Assembly (NCBI GenBank): GCA_944390525.1
Contig: CALXQH010000006.1
Coordinates: 1-38,731 of the forward strand
Direction of reading: 5' to 3'
From: an uncultured Clostridia bacterium
GTDB taxonomy: Bacteria > Bacillota > Clostridia > TANB77 > CAG-508
DNA length: 38,731 nucleotides
In this document: piece by piece, positions 18,413 through 25,330 of the stretch
How positions within the stretch are numbered: position 1 is the stretch's first letter
Layout: every line of letters begins with the position of its first letter
Position numbers and translations under genes: made by a program
The notes under the pieces: model-generated
Database searches by the model: none
What the model saw: only the letters and a program-made list of their open reading frames with translations
Told to the model about the DNA's origin: nothing

Positions 18413-18749
18413 TGTCTTTACCCTCCTTATAAACGTATATTTTTCTACCCTTTGTATTAAATTTTATTGCTCTTTTTATAACATCATCTAAATTTTCTCC
18501 TCCTGTTTTTTTGCTAAATTCAAATTTAGCTATTTCAGGAACTTTTATTGTGCCTATTCCAAATCCTATTAAAGCAAATACGGCAATTATGATTATTCCT
18601 ACTAAGGTCATATTTAACAATGAAAATATAAAATTAAATATAAGTCCTATGGCTGCTGCTATTACTGTATAAATTAAGCTTTTAGTTGTAAATATGAATA
18701 ATATTCTATTTTCACCTTTTACATTTCTGGGTAAATTATATGTTCCCAT
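18405..18749 (-). CDS. PrgI family protein (VirB3-like T4SS component)
   Basis: A 114-residue protein with the family's usual start (a short segment with NLPRNVKGE), two adjacent membrane helices at about 25-45 and 48-68, and a conserved amphipathic tail (KVPEIAKFEFSKKTGGENLD). PrgI proteins are the Gram-positive counterpart of VirB3, a small membrane partner of VirB4 in the channel base. GGAGG precedes the ATG. The gene begins a translationally coupled set: its 3' end overlaps the VirB4-N-like gene, which overlaps VirB4. Confidence 0.85.
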   Translation of the reverse strand: MGTYNLPRNVKGENRILFIFTTKSLIYTVIAAAIGLIFNFIFSLLNMTLVGIIIIAVFALIGFGIGTIKVPEIAKFEFSKKTGGENLDDVIKRAIKFNTKGRKIYVYKEGKDNE

Positions 18750-18806
18750 TATGTGTCCTCCTTTGTTAATTTTTAGTATTTTTATATTTATTTTTACTCA
18801 ATTTAT

Positions 18807-18835
18807 ATTATATCAAATATTATCGAAAAATGTAA
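18807..18835 (-). promoter_or_regulatory. Possible promoter of the prgI-virB4 set
   Basis: A consensus TATAAT (18807-18812) with only a weak -35 (TTACAT, 18830-18835) at 17-base spacing. A weak -35 beside the TGTAAT repeats at 18882-18909 would fit activator dependence, though a terminator hairpin lies between them. Confidence 0.5.
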
Positions 18836-18849
18836 CTAAAAAAATAAAA

Positions 18850-18873
18850 AAAAGTGCATTTTTATGCACTTTT
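18850..18873 (-). terminator. Terminator after the third pilin gene
   Basis: A perfect ten-base stem AAAAGTGCAT/ATGCACTTTT with a four-base loop, followed on the minus strand by TTTTTTATTTTTTT. It separates the abundant pilin transcript from the rest of the operon. Confidence 0.9.
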
Positions 18874-18881
18874 AATATAAT

Positions 18882-18909
18882 TGTAATATGTTTGTAATGT
18901 TTTTGTAAT
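18882..18909 (+). promoter_or_regulatory. Triple TGTAAT repeat at 11-base spacing
   Basis: TGTAAT at 18882, 18893 and 18904, each start exactly 11 bases after the last, in the short space between the third pilin stop codon and its terminator. Confidence 0.55.
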
Positions 18910-18910
18910 A

Positions 18911-19291
18911 TTAGCCATTTCCGCCTATTCCAGAAGCTAGTGCTACAACTACTTTTGTAATTGCAGATGCACCAAAAATTAAGATTGCTCCAACTAAGTA
19001 AGGAATCATAGTTTTCTTATATTCTGCTTTTTCAGAGGCACTACCCATCATATATTTAATACCTAATATTAATAATATAACAACAGCAACTACAACACCA
19101 ACAGTTGTAATGATACCAATAATTTGATTTCCTATATTCATTACGTCTGCTTGAGCTCCACTTGTTGTTCCTGTTAATTGACCAGCTAATTCTGAAGCAT
19201 CAATTCCGCTAGCATTACTTATTGTAGTTAAAGTCATAATTGACATTATTATAGTCATTAATATACCAATTATTTTTACAGATTTTTTCAT
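18911..19291 (-). CDS. VirB2/TrbC-like T4SS pilin, copy 3
   Basis: A 126-residue secreted pilin: signal peptide at about 1-27 ending in SNASG, a short polar stretch, then two hydrophobic helices (about 57-83 and 95-120) separated by a basic loop SEKAEYKKTMIPY. This is the TrbC/VirB2 layout, in which the processed protein sits in the membrane as a hairpin before being polymerised into the pilus. AGGAGG at good spacing marks the start. It is the third of three tandem paralogues sharing ILGI(K/Q)(Y/F)xxGS and the basic loop. It ends in Gly-Ile-Gly-Gly-Asn-Gly, unlike the other two. Confidence 0.85.
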   Translation of the reverse strand: MKKSVKIIGILMTIIMSIMTLTTISNASGIDASELAGQLTGTTSGAQADVMNIGNQIIGIITTVGVVVAVVILLILGIKYMMGSASEKAEYKKTMIPYLVGAILIFGASAITKVVVALASGIGGNG

Positions 19292-19322
19292 AAATATCCT
19301 CCTTTTTATTTTTATATTTTTT

Positions 19323-19350
19323 ATTATAAGTGTTTCTTTTTATGAAACAA
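19323..19350 (-). promoter_or_regulatory. Possible promoter of pilin copy 3
   Basis: TTGTTT (19345-19350), 16-base spacer, TATAAT (19323-19328), between the second and third pilin genes. The -35 is imperfect. Confidence 0.45.
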
Positions 19351-19364
19351 TTTTAAAATCGTAT

Positions 19365-19727
19365 TTATCTTAACATTATTATTACTAATCTCCAAATTCC
19401 AAATGCTCCAAATATTACTACACATCCTATTACAAATGGAATTAGAGATTCTTTTACTTTTCCTTTTTGTTCTACACTTCCTGTAATAAATTGTATTCCA
19501 AGAATAGATCCTACTATAACGGCTATTACTGTTCCTAAAATTAATAAAATATTATAAATTTTTTCAGAAGCATTATCTAAATTATCTAAGTTATCTATTG
19601 GATTTTTCCCCTCTCCTGTTGAAATAAAGTTATCTGCTCCTTGGAAAATACTTGAAGCTTGTACTATGTTAATAGTACTTATTAATAATATAATTAATAC
19701 TAAAATTAAAAATATTTTTTTTACCAT
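19365..19727 (-). CDS. VirB2/TrbC-like T4SS pilin, copy 2
   Basis: A 120-residue pilin when started at the ATG at 19727 (MVKKIFLILVL). I prefer this over the ATG at 19775, because AAGGA stands just upstream of 19727 and the longer form would start inside the promoter at 19747-19775. It has a signal peptide at about 1-24, then two membrane helices separated by the basic loop EQKGKVKESLIPF. It is the most divergent of the three copies: ILGIQFITGS replaces ILGIKYMxGS, and the tail is basic (WRLVIIMLR). Three tandem pilins could give alternative or mixed pilus subunits. Confidence 0.82.
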   Translation of the reverse strand: MVKKIFLILVLIILLISTINIVQASSIFQGADNFISTGEGKNPIDNLDNLDNASEKIYNILLILGTVIAVIVGSILGIQFITGSVEQKGKVKESLIPFVIGCVVIFGAFGIWRLVIIMLR

Positions 19728-19746
19728 ATATTTTTCCTTTTTCCTT

Positions 19747-19775
19747 ATTATACTATAAAAAACGACATTTTGCAA
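19747..19775 (-). promoter_or_regulatory. Promoter of pilin copy 2 with a Spo0A-like box in the spacer
   Basis: TTGCAA (19770-19775), 17-base spacer, TATAAT (19747-19752). The spacer contains ATGTCGT, one base from the Spo0A core TGTCGAA. A regulator bound there would block the promoter. Confidence 0.65.
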
Positions 19776-19778
19776 TTA

Positions 19779-20156
19779 TTATTTAAAAGTTTCTTGTGTA
19801 ATATTGGCAATAATTGAAACTATAGTTGAAGTTGTGAATAAAAGCACGGCTCCAATAATGTATGGAATCATACTTTTTTTGTATTCTGCTTTTTCTTCTA
19901 CACTGCCAACCATATATTTAATTCCTAATATTGTTAATGTAGTAACTGCAGCTATTGTTCCTATAGTAGCAATAGCACCTATTATAGTATTTGCTCTATT
20001 TTTTATAATTTCTTCATCTCCTGTTGTTACACTTCCTGGTCTATATTGATCTGGATCATCTATAGGATTAGATGCCATACAAAATGTTGGAATGATAAAT
20101 GTTGCTAAAATAAAAAATATTGCTAGGAAAATAATAATAGTTTTGTTTTTTATCAT
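19779..20156 (-). CDS. VirB2/TrbC-like T4SS pilin, copy 1
   Basis: A 125-residue pilin when started at the ATG at 20156 (MIKNKTIIIF), which has AAAGGTGG eight bases upstream; the upstream GTG at 20168 lies within that ribosome binding site. The signal peptide (about 1-28) ends near CMASN. Then come a polar stretch with DPDQYRPGS, a first helix, the family loop VEEKAEYKKSMIPY and a second helix. It is closest to copy 3. First gene of the secretion operon; the promoter and TGTAAT repeats lie just upstream. Confidence 0.83.
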   Translation of the reverse strand: MIKNKTIIIFLAIFFILATFIIPTFCMASNPIDDPDQYRPGSVTTGDEEIIKNRANTIIGAIATIGTIAAVTTLTILGIKYMVGSVEEKAEYKKSMIPYIIGAVLLFTTSTIVSIIANITQETFK

Positions 20157-20223
20157 TTGTTTTTCCACCTTTATATAATCTTATATATTATTATAAATTA
20201 TTTTTCATTATTTTTCAACTATT

Positions 20224-20252
20224 AATATAGCATATATTTTTTTATTTTTTAA
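20224..20252 (-). promoter_or_regulatory. Promoter of the T4SS operon
   Basis: TTAAAA (20247-20252), 17-base spacer, TATATT (20224-20229) with a TG extension (TGCTATATT). The poor -35 and the repeats starting 15 bases upstream suggest an activated promoter. Confidence 0.6.
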
Positions 20253-20266
20253 GTTTTTAATAAAAA

Positions 20267-20294
20267 TGTAATAAAAATGTAATGATTTTGTAAT
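20267..20294 (+). promoter_or_regulatory. Triple TGTAAT repeat upstream of the T4SS promoter
   Basis: TGTAAT at 20267, 20278 and 20289, exactly 11 bases apart, ending 15 bases from the -35 element. The arrangement equals the TGTWAH-N5-TGTWAH box of WalR with a third half-site added. On the minus strand it reads as ATTACA repeats, close to PhoP sites. Confidence 0.65.
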
Positions 20295-20315
20295 ATTTAG
20301 GCATAATGCAAAATA

Positions 20316-20340
20316 GAAAAGCCAGATTTACCAACTTTTC
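20316..20340 (-). terminator. Terminator of the spo0E-like gene
   Basis: Ten-base stem (with G-T pairs) between GAAAAGTTGG and the arm ending GGCTTTTC, five-base loop, then TATTTT on the minus strand, 24 bases after the stop codon. Confidence 0.65.
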
Positions 20341-20363
20341 CATTTTACTTTATATATATTAAT

Positions 20364-20546
20364 TTAGCCTTTTACTAATTGCATCATCTTTACATTTTTA
20401 TTTTGTGATTTTATTTCCATACTGTAATATTTAGCAATTAATTCATCTAATTCTACACTAATTTGATAAGTAATACTATAGTCTTCTCCACTAAGAATAC
20501 TGTTGTTTAATTTTTCTCTTAATTTACAAATTTCATCATTTAGCAT
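20364..20546 (-). CDS. Spo0E-like aspartyl-phosphate phosphatase
   Basis: A 60-residue protein made of two helices. The signature is SVELDELIAKYY (S30-V-E-L-D34), matching the SQELD motif of Spo0E/YisI/YnzD phosphatases that remove phosphate from Spo0A and so hold back sporulation. I chose the ATG at 20546, ten bases after GGAG; the GTG nine bases further up overlaps the ribosome binding site. The gene stands alone with its own promoter, terminator and an upstream Spo0A-type box. It indicates a sporulation phosphorelay or a remnant of one. Confidence 0.82.
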   Translation of the reverse strand: MLNDEICKLREKLNNSILSGEDYSITYQISVELDELIAKYYSMEIKSQNKNVKMMQLVKG

Positions 20547-20591
20547 AAAAATCACACTCCTTTTTTGATTTTTTATCCTTTGTACATTTTT

Positions 20592-20620
20592 AAAATACCA
20601 TATTTTTACAAATTAGTCAA
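20592..20620 (-). promoter_or_regulatory. Promoter of the spo0E-like gene
   Basis: TTGACT (20615-20620), 17-base spacer, TATTTT (20592-20597), 46 bases upstream of the chosen ATG. Confidence 0.75.
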
Positions 20621-20660
20621 TTGGTTTTTGCTTATTTTGTAGCATTTTGCTAATTTTTCG

Positions 20661-20667
20661 TTCGACA
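20661..20667 (-). promoter_or_regulatory. Spo0A-type box upstream of the spo0E-like gene
   Basis: TGTCGAA on the minus strand (TTCGACA on the plus), an exact match to the Spo0A core, about 40 bases upstream of the -35. It would let Spo0A control its own phosphatase. Confidence 0.55.
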
Positions 20668-20708
20668 TTTTTCTTCTTTTTTTGAAAGTTAATATTTTTT
20701 GATAATAT

Positions 20709-20744
20709 AAAAAGTTACAGAAATATCTACTCCTGTAACCTTTT
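20709..20744 (-). terminator. Terminator of the ymfF-ymfH operon
   Basis: Arms AAAAGGTTACAG (20733-20744) and CTGTAACTTTTT (20709-20720) with a twelve-base loop; the 3' arm is the T-tract. It lies 32 bases after the ymfH stop. Confidence 0.85.
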
Positions 20745-20775
20745 ATTTTAATTATTTACATTTTAGCTATTATTT

Positions 20776-22053
20776 TTATTTATTTGGTTCAACTATAGAT
20801 AAAATTTGATTTTCCTTTTTAAATACTTCTTTTAATATATTTTGTGTATATTCCTTTGTTACTGTATCAAACTCCTCTATATAGTCAAAACTATTAATTT
20901 GTTTCATAGAATCTGCTAGAAACATTCTGGCTATATTTGCAACACTATTATATTCTATTACGTAATCACCATATAATTTTTTTCTTGCTCTTTCAAATTC
21001 TTCTTTGCATAAATCTTTTTGTTTCATTAGTTCAGCTTTTTGAGTTATTTTTTCTACTACTTTTTTAGGATTTTTTGTTGTTCCTGATATCAATATATGT
21101 GCATACTGTGTATTAAATTCATAATCAAAATCTGGCTGTGTAACTAATAAGCCTTCCTCGTAAAGTTCTTTATATAGTTTAGAACTTTTTCCTATAAGCA
21201 TATTTAAAATTATTTCTATTGCTATATGTTTTTTTACTTTTGATTCTTGATTATTTTCAACATCTTTATATCCCATCATAAAGATAGGAGTGCTTACTTC
21301 CATTTGAACTATTTTTTCAGATTTATTAATTTTTTCTTCCTTAGATGTATATATTCTTTTTATATCACCTTGGTTCTCTTTAGGTTCTAAATATTTTTTT
21401 ATTTTCTCTAATAGTTTTTGCGGTTCAAAGTTTCCACATACTACCATTGTCATATTTGATGGGTGATAAAATGTATTATAGCATTTATATAATATATCTG
21501 GATTTATTTTATTAATTGATTCTATAGTTCCAGCAATATCTATTTTTATTGGATTTTCTTTATACATGCAATCCAAAGCATTCATATATAATTGCCATCC
21601 CGGATCGTCATCATACATTTTTATTTCTTGACCTATTATACCTTTTTCCTTTTCTACATTTTCATCTGTAAAATATGGATGTTGTACATAATTCATGAGC
21701 TCATCTAAGCCTTCTTCAAAGTGTTCTGTACATTCAAATAAATATGCTGTATGGTCATTTGTAGTATATGCATTTGCATCTATTCCTAGTGCCATTAATG
21801 TGTCTAGACTATTTGTTCCGTTTGGTTGTTCAAACATTTTATGTTCAAGAAAGTGTGCAACTCCGTCTGGTATAAATACTTCTTCCCTAGTTTTTGGCAT
21901 TATAAATCTATTATCTATTGAACCAAAATGCGTTCCCCATATAACATATTTTTTCTTTGTGTGTGGTTTTGGAATTATTATTATATTTAGTCCGTTTTCT
22001 AGCTTTTCTATATATGCTTTTTCTTTAATTTTTGAACTTTCTATAATTTTCAT
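20776..22053 (-). CDS. ymfH: M16 family zinc peptidase, YmfH-like
   Basis: A 425-residue pitrilysin-type metallopeptidase. The inverted zinc motif HFLEH is at residues 67-71 and the distal glutamate ligand is probably Glu143 (IIGQEIKMY). It is followed by the typical second M16 domain with the R/Y region around SVANIARMF near residue 375. In Bacillus the active YmfH and the inactive YmfF form a pair needed for 5-aminopentanol modification of elongation factor P. The same pair and order is found here, with a 27-base gap, so a heterodimer is likely. Cytoplasmic: no signal peptide. Confidence 0.88.
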   Translation of the reverse strand: MKIIESSKIKEKAYIEKLENGLNIIIIPKPHTKKKYVIWGTHFGSIDNRFIMPKTREEVFIPDGVAHFLEHKMFEQPNGTNSLDTLMALGIDANAYTTNDHTAYLFECTEHFEEGLDELMNYVQHPYFTDENVEKEKGIIGQEIKMYDDDPGWQLYMNALDCMYKENPIKIDIAGTIESINKINPDILYKCYNTFYHPSNMTMVVCGNFEPQKLLEKIKKYLEPKENQGDIKRIYTSKEEKINKSEKIVQMEVSTPIFMMGYKDVENNQESKVKKHIAIEIILNMLIGKSSKLYKELYEEGLLVTQPDFDYEFNTQYAHILISGTTKNPKKVVEKITQKAELMKQKDLCKEEFERARKKLYGDYVIEYNSVANIARMFLADSMKQINSFDYIEEFDTVTKEYTQNILKEVFKKENQILSIVEPNK

Positions 22054-22080
22054 ACTTAAGTTTCTCCTTGTTTATTTGTT

Positions 22081-23355
22081 TTAATCTTTTAAGAAATAAA
22101 TAGTATTAATGTTTACAGTTTGTGCTAAGTTAACTACTTGTTCCTTAGTTACTGTTTTTATTTTATTCATATACTCTTCTAAGCTAACAAATCTATCAGC
22201 TAATTCTTGTCCATAATAATAAGTTATTTCTGTATCTTGTTCTTCTGTAATAGCTTCAACAGACGCCAATATTAGCTCTTTACTATTGTCTATGTCTTGT
22301 TGTGTAAAATTTTCATTTTTTATATCCTCTAATTGTTCTTTAATAGTATTTAATGCTTTTTCATAGTTTTGTATTTCAATTCCACAGTTAATAAATATAC
22401 AATTTTTTGCTCTTATATATCTTGAGCTTGCAGTATAAGCTAAACTTTGCTTTTCGCGTACATTTTGAAATAGTTTTGAATTTGCTCCTCCTCCCAGAAT
22501 TGCATTATATACAGATGCCATAAATCTGGAATTTTCGGCAGTTTCATTTATATTTAGTCCTAAAACTAATTTTCCTTGTAATATTTGCATACTTTCATTT
22601 ACTATTTTAGGTTCTTTTTGCTCTACTAGTTCTGTTGTTTCGTTATTTATAACATATTCAGGCTTCCTTGAATCTAGTTTTTGAATATTTTCATTTTTTT
22701 CTATTATTTCTTTTAACTTATCTTTATTTACGGTTCCAGAATAGAATATATCTATTTTGCAATTATTAATTAGATCTTTGTAGTAATTATATAATTGCTC
22801 TGGTGTTATTTTTTCTAGATCTTCTATATATCCATATTTATATAATCCATATGGCTTATTTTTAAACATTTCTTCAATACATCTATCATATGCATATTTT
22901 GCTTTGTTATCTATCTTTGCTTGTATAATTTGTTTTAAATTTTGTTTTTCTCCTTCTACATATTCTTTTTTAAAGCTATTTTCTTCTATTAATGGATTAA
23001 ATACTATGTCTGTCAAAATTTCTATTGCTTCTTTTAAAATGTCTTCTGATGATGGTAAAAATTCTTCGCTCAATGTTTCTAAATAAAATTTTATAATATG
23101 ATTATCTCCAGTTTTTTCAACACCACAGTCAAAACTTGCTCCATACATCATTTCTAATTTTTGACTTATTAAATCTTGTGATGGTATATTTTTAGATCCT
23201 CTTCTTAATACAGCAGTTAATAAAGCATTTAATGTAACATTTTCTTTTTTTAATGGCGTTGCTAAAAATATTGCACTTAAATTTGTTTTATACTTTTGTG
23301 TATAAATTTCATGTAATGTAATTCCTTGTTTTATTTCTTGCTTTTGATAATTCAT
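22081..23355 (-). CDS. ymfF: M16 family peptidase-like protein lacking zinc ligands, YmfF-like
   Basis: A 424-residue protein with the two-domain M16 fold (for example SKLFQNVREKQSLAYTASS, the M16 C-terminal signature, around 295-315). In place of HxxEH the corresponding N-terminal region reads LNALLTAVLRRGSKN, without histidine or glutamate ligands, so it should be catalytically inactive, as in YmfF. First gene of the ymfF-ymfH pair; GAGGATAAATA precedes the ATG. It probably supplies substrate binding for YmfH. Confidence 0.87.
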   Translation of the reverse strand: MNYQKQEIKQGITLHEIYTQKYKTNLSAIFLATPLKKENVTLNALLTAVLRRGSKNIPSQDLISQKLEMMYGASFDCGVEKTGDNHIIKFYLETLSEEFLPSSEDILKEAIEILTDIVFNPLIEENSFKKEYVEGEKQNLKQIIQAKIDNKAKYAYDRCIEEMFKNKPYGLYKYGYIEDLEKITPEQLYNYYKDLINNCKIDIFYSGTVNKDKLKEIIEKNENIQKLDSRKPEYVINNETTELVEQKEPKIVNESMQILQGKLVLGLNINETAENSRFMASVYNAILGGGANSKLFQNVREKQSLAYTASSRYIRAKNCIFINCGIEIQNYEKALNTIKEQLEDIKNENFTQQDIDNSKELILASVEAITEEQDTEITYYYGQELADRFVSLEEYMNKIKTVTKEQVVNLAQTVNINTIYFLKD

Positions 23356-23485
23356 TATTTATCCTCTTTTCTTTATTTAAGTATCAAGTATATTATAGTC
23401 TATTGAAAAAAATTTATTCAATAGTTGGTTTGTATTTATATTATTTCTGTAGTAAAAACTGTATTTGTATCTTTATGTAATTTTT

Positions 23486-23514
23486 AAAAAAAGAACTAAT
23501 AAAAGTTCTTTTTT
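23486..23514 (-). terminator. Terminator of the rpsU-yqeY operon
   Basis: Stem AAAAAAGAAC/GTTCTTTTTT with an eight-base loop and a long T-tract on the minus strand, nine bases after the yqeY stop. Confidence 0.85.
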
Positions 23515-23522
23515 ATTTTAGT

Positions 23523-23963
23523 TTATTGTAATAATTTTTTAGCAATTTCGTTTATTGTTCTTCCGTCTGCTGCTACTCCTAGTTTTTCTTTTGCAGTTTT
23601 CATTACTAGTCCCATTTGTTTTATGGAAGTTACACCTAATTGTGTAATTATTTCTTTTACTTCTTTTTCTATTTCTTCTGTAGATAATTGTTTAGGTAAA
23701 TATTCTTCTAGTATAGATATTTCTTCTTTAATTTGTTCTAGTAAATCTTGTCTTCCACTTTTTTCATAGTCAGCTATAGAATCTTTTCTTTTTTTAGTTT
23801 CTTTTGCTATGATTTCTACAATTTGCTCATCTGTTACTTCTATTTGTTTATCTTTTTCTACTTGTAATATAGCAGCTCTTGCCATTTGTATAACATTTTT
23901 TCTAATTATATTTTTGTCTTTCATAGATTTTTTTAAATCTTCTAGCAATTTTTCTTTTAACAT
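23523..23963 (-). CDS. yqeY: GatB/YqeY domain protein
   Basis: A 146-residue helical protein of the YqeY family, which shares the C-terminal tail domain of GatB in the tRNA amidotransferase. Recognisable segments: N-terminal LLEDLKKSMKDKN, the central KKRKDSIADYEKSGRQDLLE, the helical EISILEEYLPKQLS, and the C-terminal VAADGRTINEIAKKLL. The family may bind tRNA or act in translation quality control; the exact role is not established. The rpsU-yqeY order is common in Firmicutes and supports a translational role. Confidence 0.92.
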   Translation of the reverse strand: MLKEKLLEDLKKSMKDKNIIRKNVIQMARAAILQVEKDKQIEVTDEQIVEIIAKETKKRKDSIADYEKSGRQDLLEQIKEEISILEEYLPKQLSTEEIEKEVKEIITQLGVTSIKQMGLVMKTAKEKLGVAADGRTINEIAKKLLQ

Positions 23964-24039
23964 AATTTTCTCTCCTTTTACAAATTAATTCAAAAATAGG
24001 CTGAAAATTACTAGTAATCTTCAACCTGTTTTTTGCTTC

Positions 24040-24210
24040 TTAAAATTTTCTTTTTCTTGCTGCCTCTGATTTTTTCTTTCTTTTTACACTTGGTTTTTCA
24101 TAGTGTTCCCTTTTTCTTACTTCTTGTAGAACACCATTTCTTGCACATTGTCTTTTAAACCTTTTTAAGGCATCTTCTATATTACCATTATTAACTTTAA
24201 CTTCTGACAT
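24040..24210 (-). CDS. rpsU: 30S ribosomal protein bS21
   Basis: A 56-residue, very basic protein starting [20 protein letters not shown] and ending in [12 protein letters not shown], the standard length and ends of bS21. The protein lies near the anti-Shine-Dalgarno end of 16S rRNA in the small subunit and helps start translation. GGGAGGG stands eight bases before the ATG. It is transcribed from a near-perfect promoter (24286-24314), with yqeY following. Confidence 0.95.
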   Translation of the reverse strand: MSEVKVNNGNIEDALKRFKRQCARNGVLQEVRKREHYEKPSVKRKKKSEAARKRKF

Positions 24211-24266
24211 TTTTGTTTCCCTCCCTTCGGTAGTTACACTCTTACATGTGGGATTTTACTGAAATT

Positions 24267-24290
24267 ATAATATTTCACGTTAAATATTAT
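24267..24290. repeat. Palindrome overlapping the rpsU -10 box
   Basis: Perfect nine-base arms ATAATATTT (24267-24275) and AAATATTAT (24282-24290) with a six-base centre. One arm covers five bases of the -10 box and the transcription start, a typical operator place; it would also form the 5' hairpin of the transcript. Confidence 0.5.
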
Positions 24291-24314
24291 AACTGTCTTA
24301 GTTAGATTTGTCAA
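24286..24314 (-). promoter_or_regulatory. Consensus promoter of rpsU-yqeY
   Basis: TTGACA (24309-24314), exactly 17 bases, TATAAT (24286-24291). Both boxes are perfect. Confidence 0.92.
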
Positions 24315-24347
24315 TATTTATGCGTAATTTTCTGCAAATTACTATAT

Positions 24348-25295
24348 TTATTTATCAAATTCAAATAAATCTCCTAATGGCTTTGCTTCATTTATTCTTT
24401 TTATAGCTTCTGCAAACAGAGGTGCTATAGATAATACTTTTATTTTATCTATTTGTTTTTCTTTTGTTAGTGGTACCGTATTAGTTACTATTAATTCTTT
24501 TATTGGCGAATTTTTTATTCTTTCTATTGCTGGTCCGCATAAAATTCCATGTGTACACGCTGCATATATTTTATTTGCTCCATTTTCTTTTAATATTTTT
24601 GCCGCTTCCACCATAGTTCCTGCTGTACTGACTTCATCGTCAAATATAATTGCATTTTTCCCCTTTATATCTCCTATTATATTAGTTGCTATTGCTTTAT
24701 CGTCATTGCTAGACCTTCTTTTATCAATTAATGCTATTGGGCAATTAAAATGTGTTGAATATTTATATGCTTTTTTAGAACTTCCAGCATCTGTAGCTAC
24801 AACTACCTTATTTTCTATTTGTTTACCTTCAAAATAAGCTTGTAATATGTGTTGTCCTGTTAATCTGTCACAAGGTATATTAAAATATGCTTGAATAGCA
24901 GGATTGTGTAAATCACAGGTTATTACTCTACTAGCTCCTGCTGTCTCTAGTAATTGTGCCATTAGCTTTGCTGTTATAGGTACTCGTGGTTGATCTTTTT
25001 TGTCTGATCTAGAATACATATAATATGGTAGTACAACATTTATTCTTTGTGCAGATGCTCTTTTGGCTGCTTCTATCATAATTAATAATTCCATAATTCT
25101 TTCATTAACTGGTGGCATAGTTGTTTGTATTAAAAATATGTCCTGTTCTCTTACCGTTTCTGTAAATTGTACAAAATTGTTGTCATTTGCAAATTTATAA
25201 CATTCTACTTTTCCTAATGGTAAATTTAAAGTTTCACATATTTCTTTTGTAAATTCCTCTGCTGTTGGACAAGCAAAAATTTTAATATTTTTCAT
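24348..25295 (-). CDS. prs: Ribose-phosphate pyrophosphokinase
   Basis: A 315-residue enzyme making PRPP from ribose 5-phosphate and ATP, the precursor for nucleotides, histidine and tryptophan. Visible motifs: the catalytic flexible loop YYMYSRSDKKDQPR (91-104), DLH at 128-130, KRRSS (192-196) and the PRPP-binding loop DDEVSTAGT (219-227). Some residues differ from the commonest bacterial form (DLHNPAIQAYF rather than DLHAxQIQGFF), so this may be a divergent paralogue. It follows nrdG by 35 bases with GGGGG as ribosome binding site; the nrdD-nrdG-prs order joins deoxynucleotide and PRPP supply. I see no clear terminator after it. Confidence 0.93.
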   Translation of the reverse strand: MKNIKIFACPTAEEFTKEICETLNLPLGKVECYKFANDNNFVQFTETVREQDIFLIQTTMPPVNERIMELLIMIEAAKRASAQRINVVLPYYMYSRSDKKDQPRVPITAKLMAQLLETAGASRVITCDLHNPAIQAYFNIPCDRLTGQHILQAYFEGKQIENKVVVATDAGSSKKAYKYSTHFNCPIALIDKRRSSNDDKAIATNIIGDIKGKNAIIFDDEVSTAGTMVEAAKILKENGANKIYAACTHGILCGPAIERIKNSPIKELIVTNTVPLTKEKQIDKIKVLSIAPLFAEAIKRINEAKPLGDLFEFDK

Positions 25296-25330
25296 TTTAT
25301 CCCCCTATTTTTATACAGTAAAAGTGCCAG

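Noticed and set aside
19365-19775. Longer start of pilin copy 2 at 19775
   Set aside because: It would start within the -35 box of a good promoter; the ATG at 19727 has a proper ribosome binding site and a normal signal peptide.
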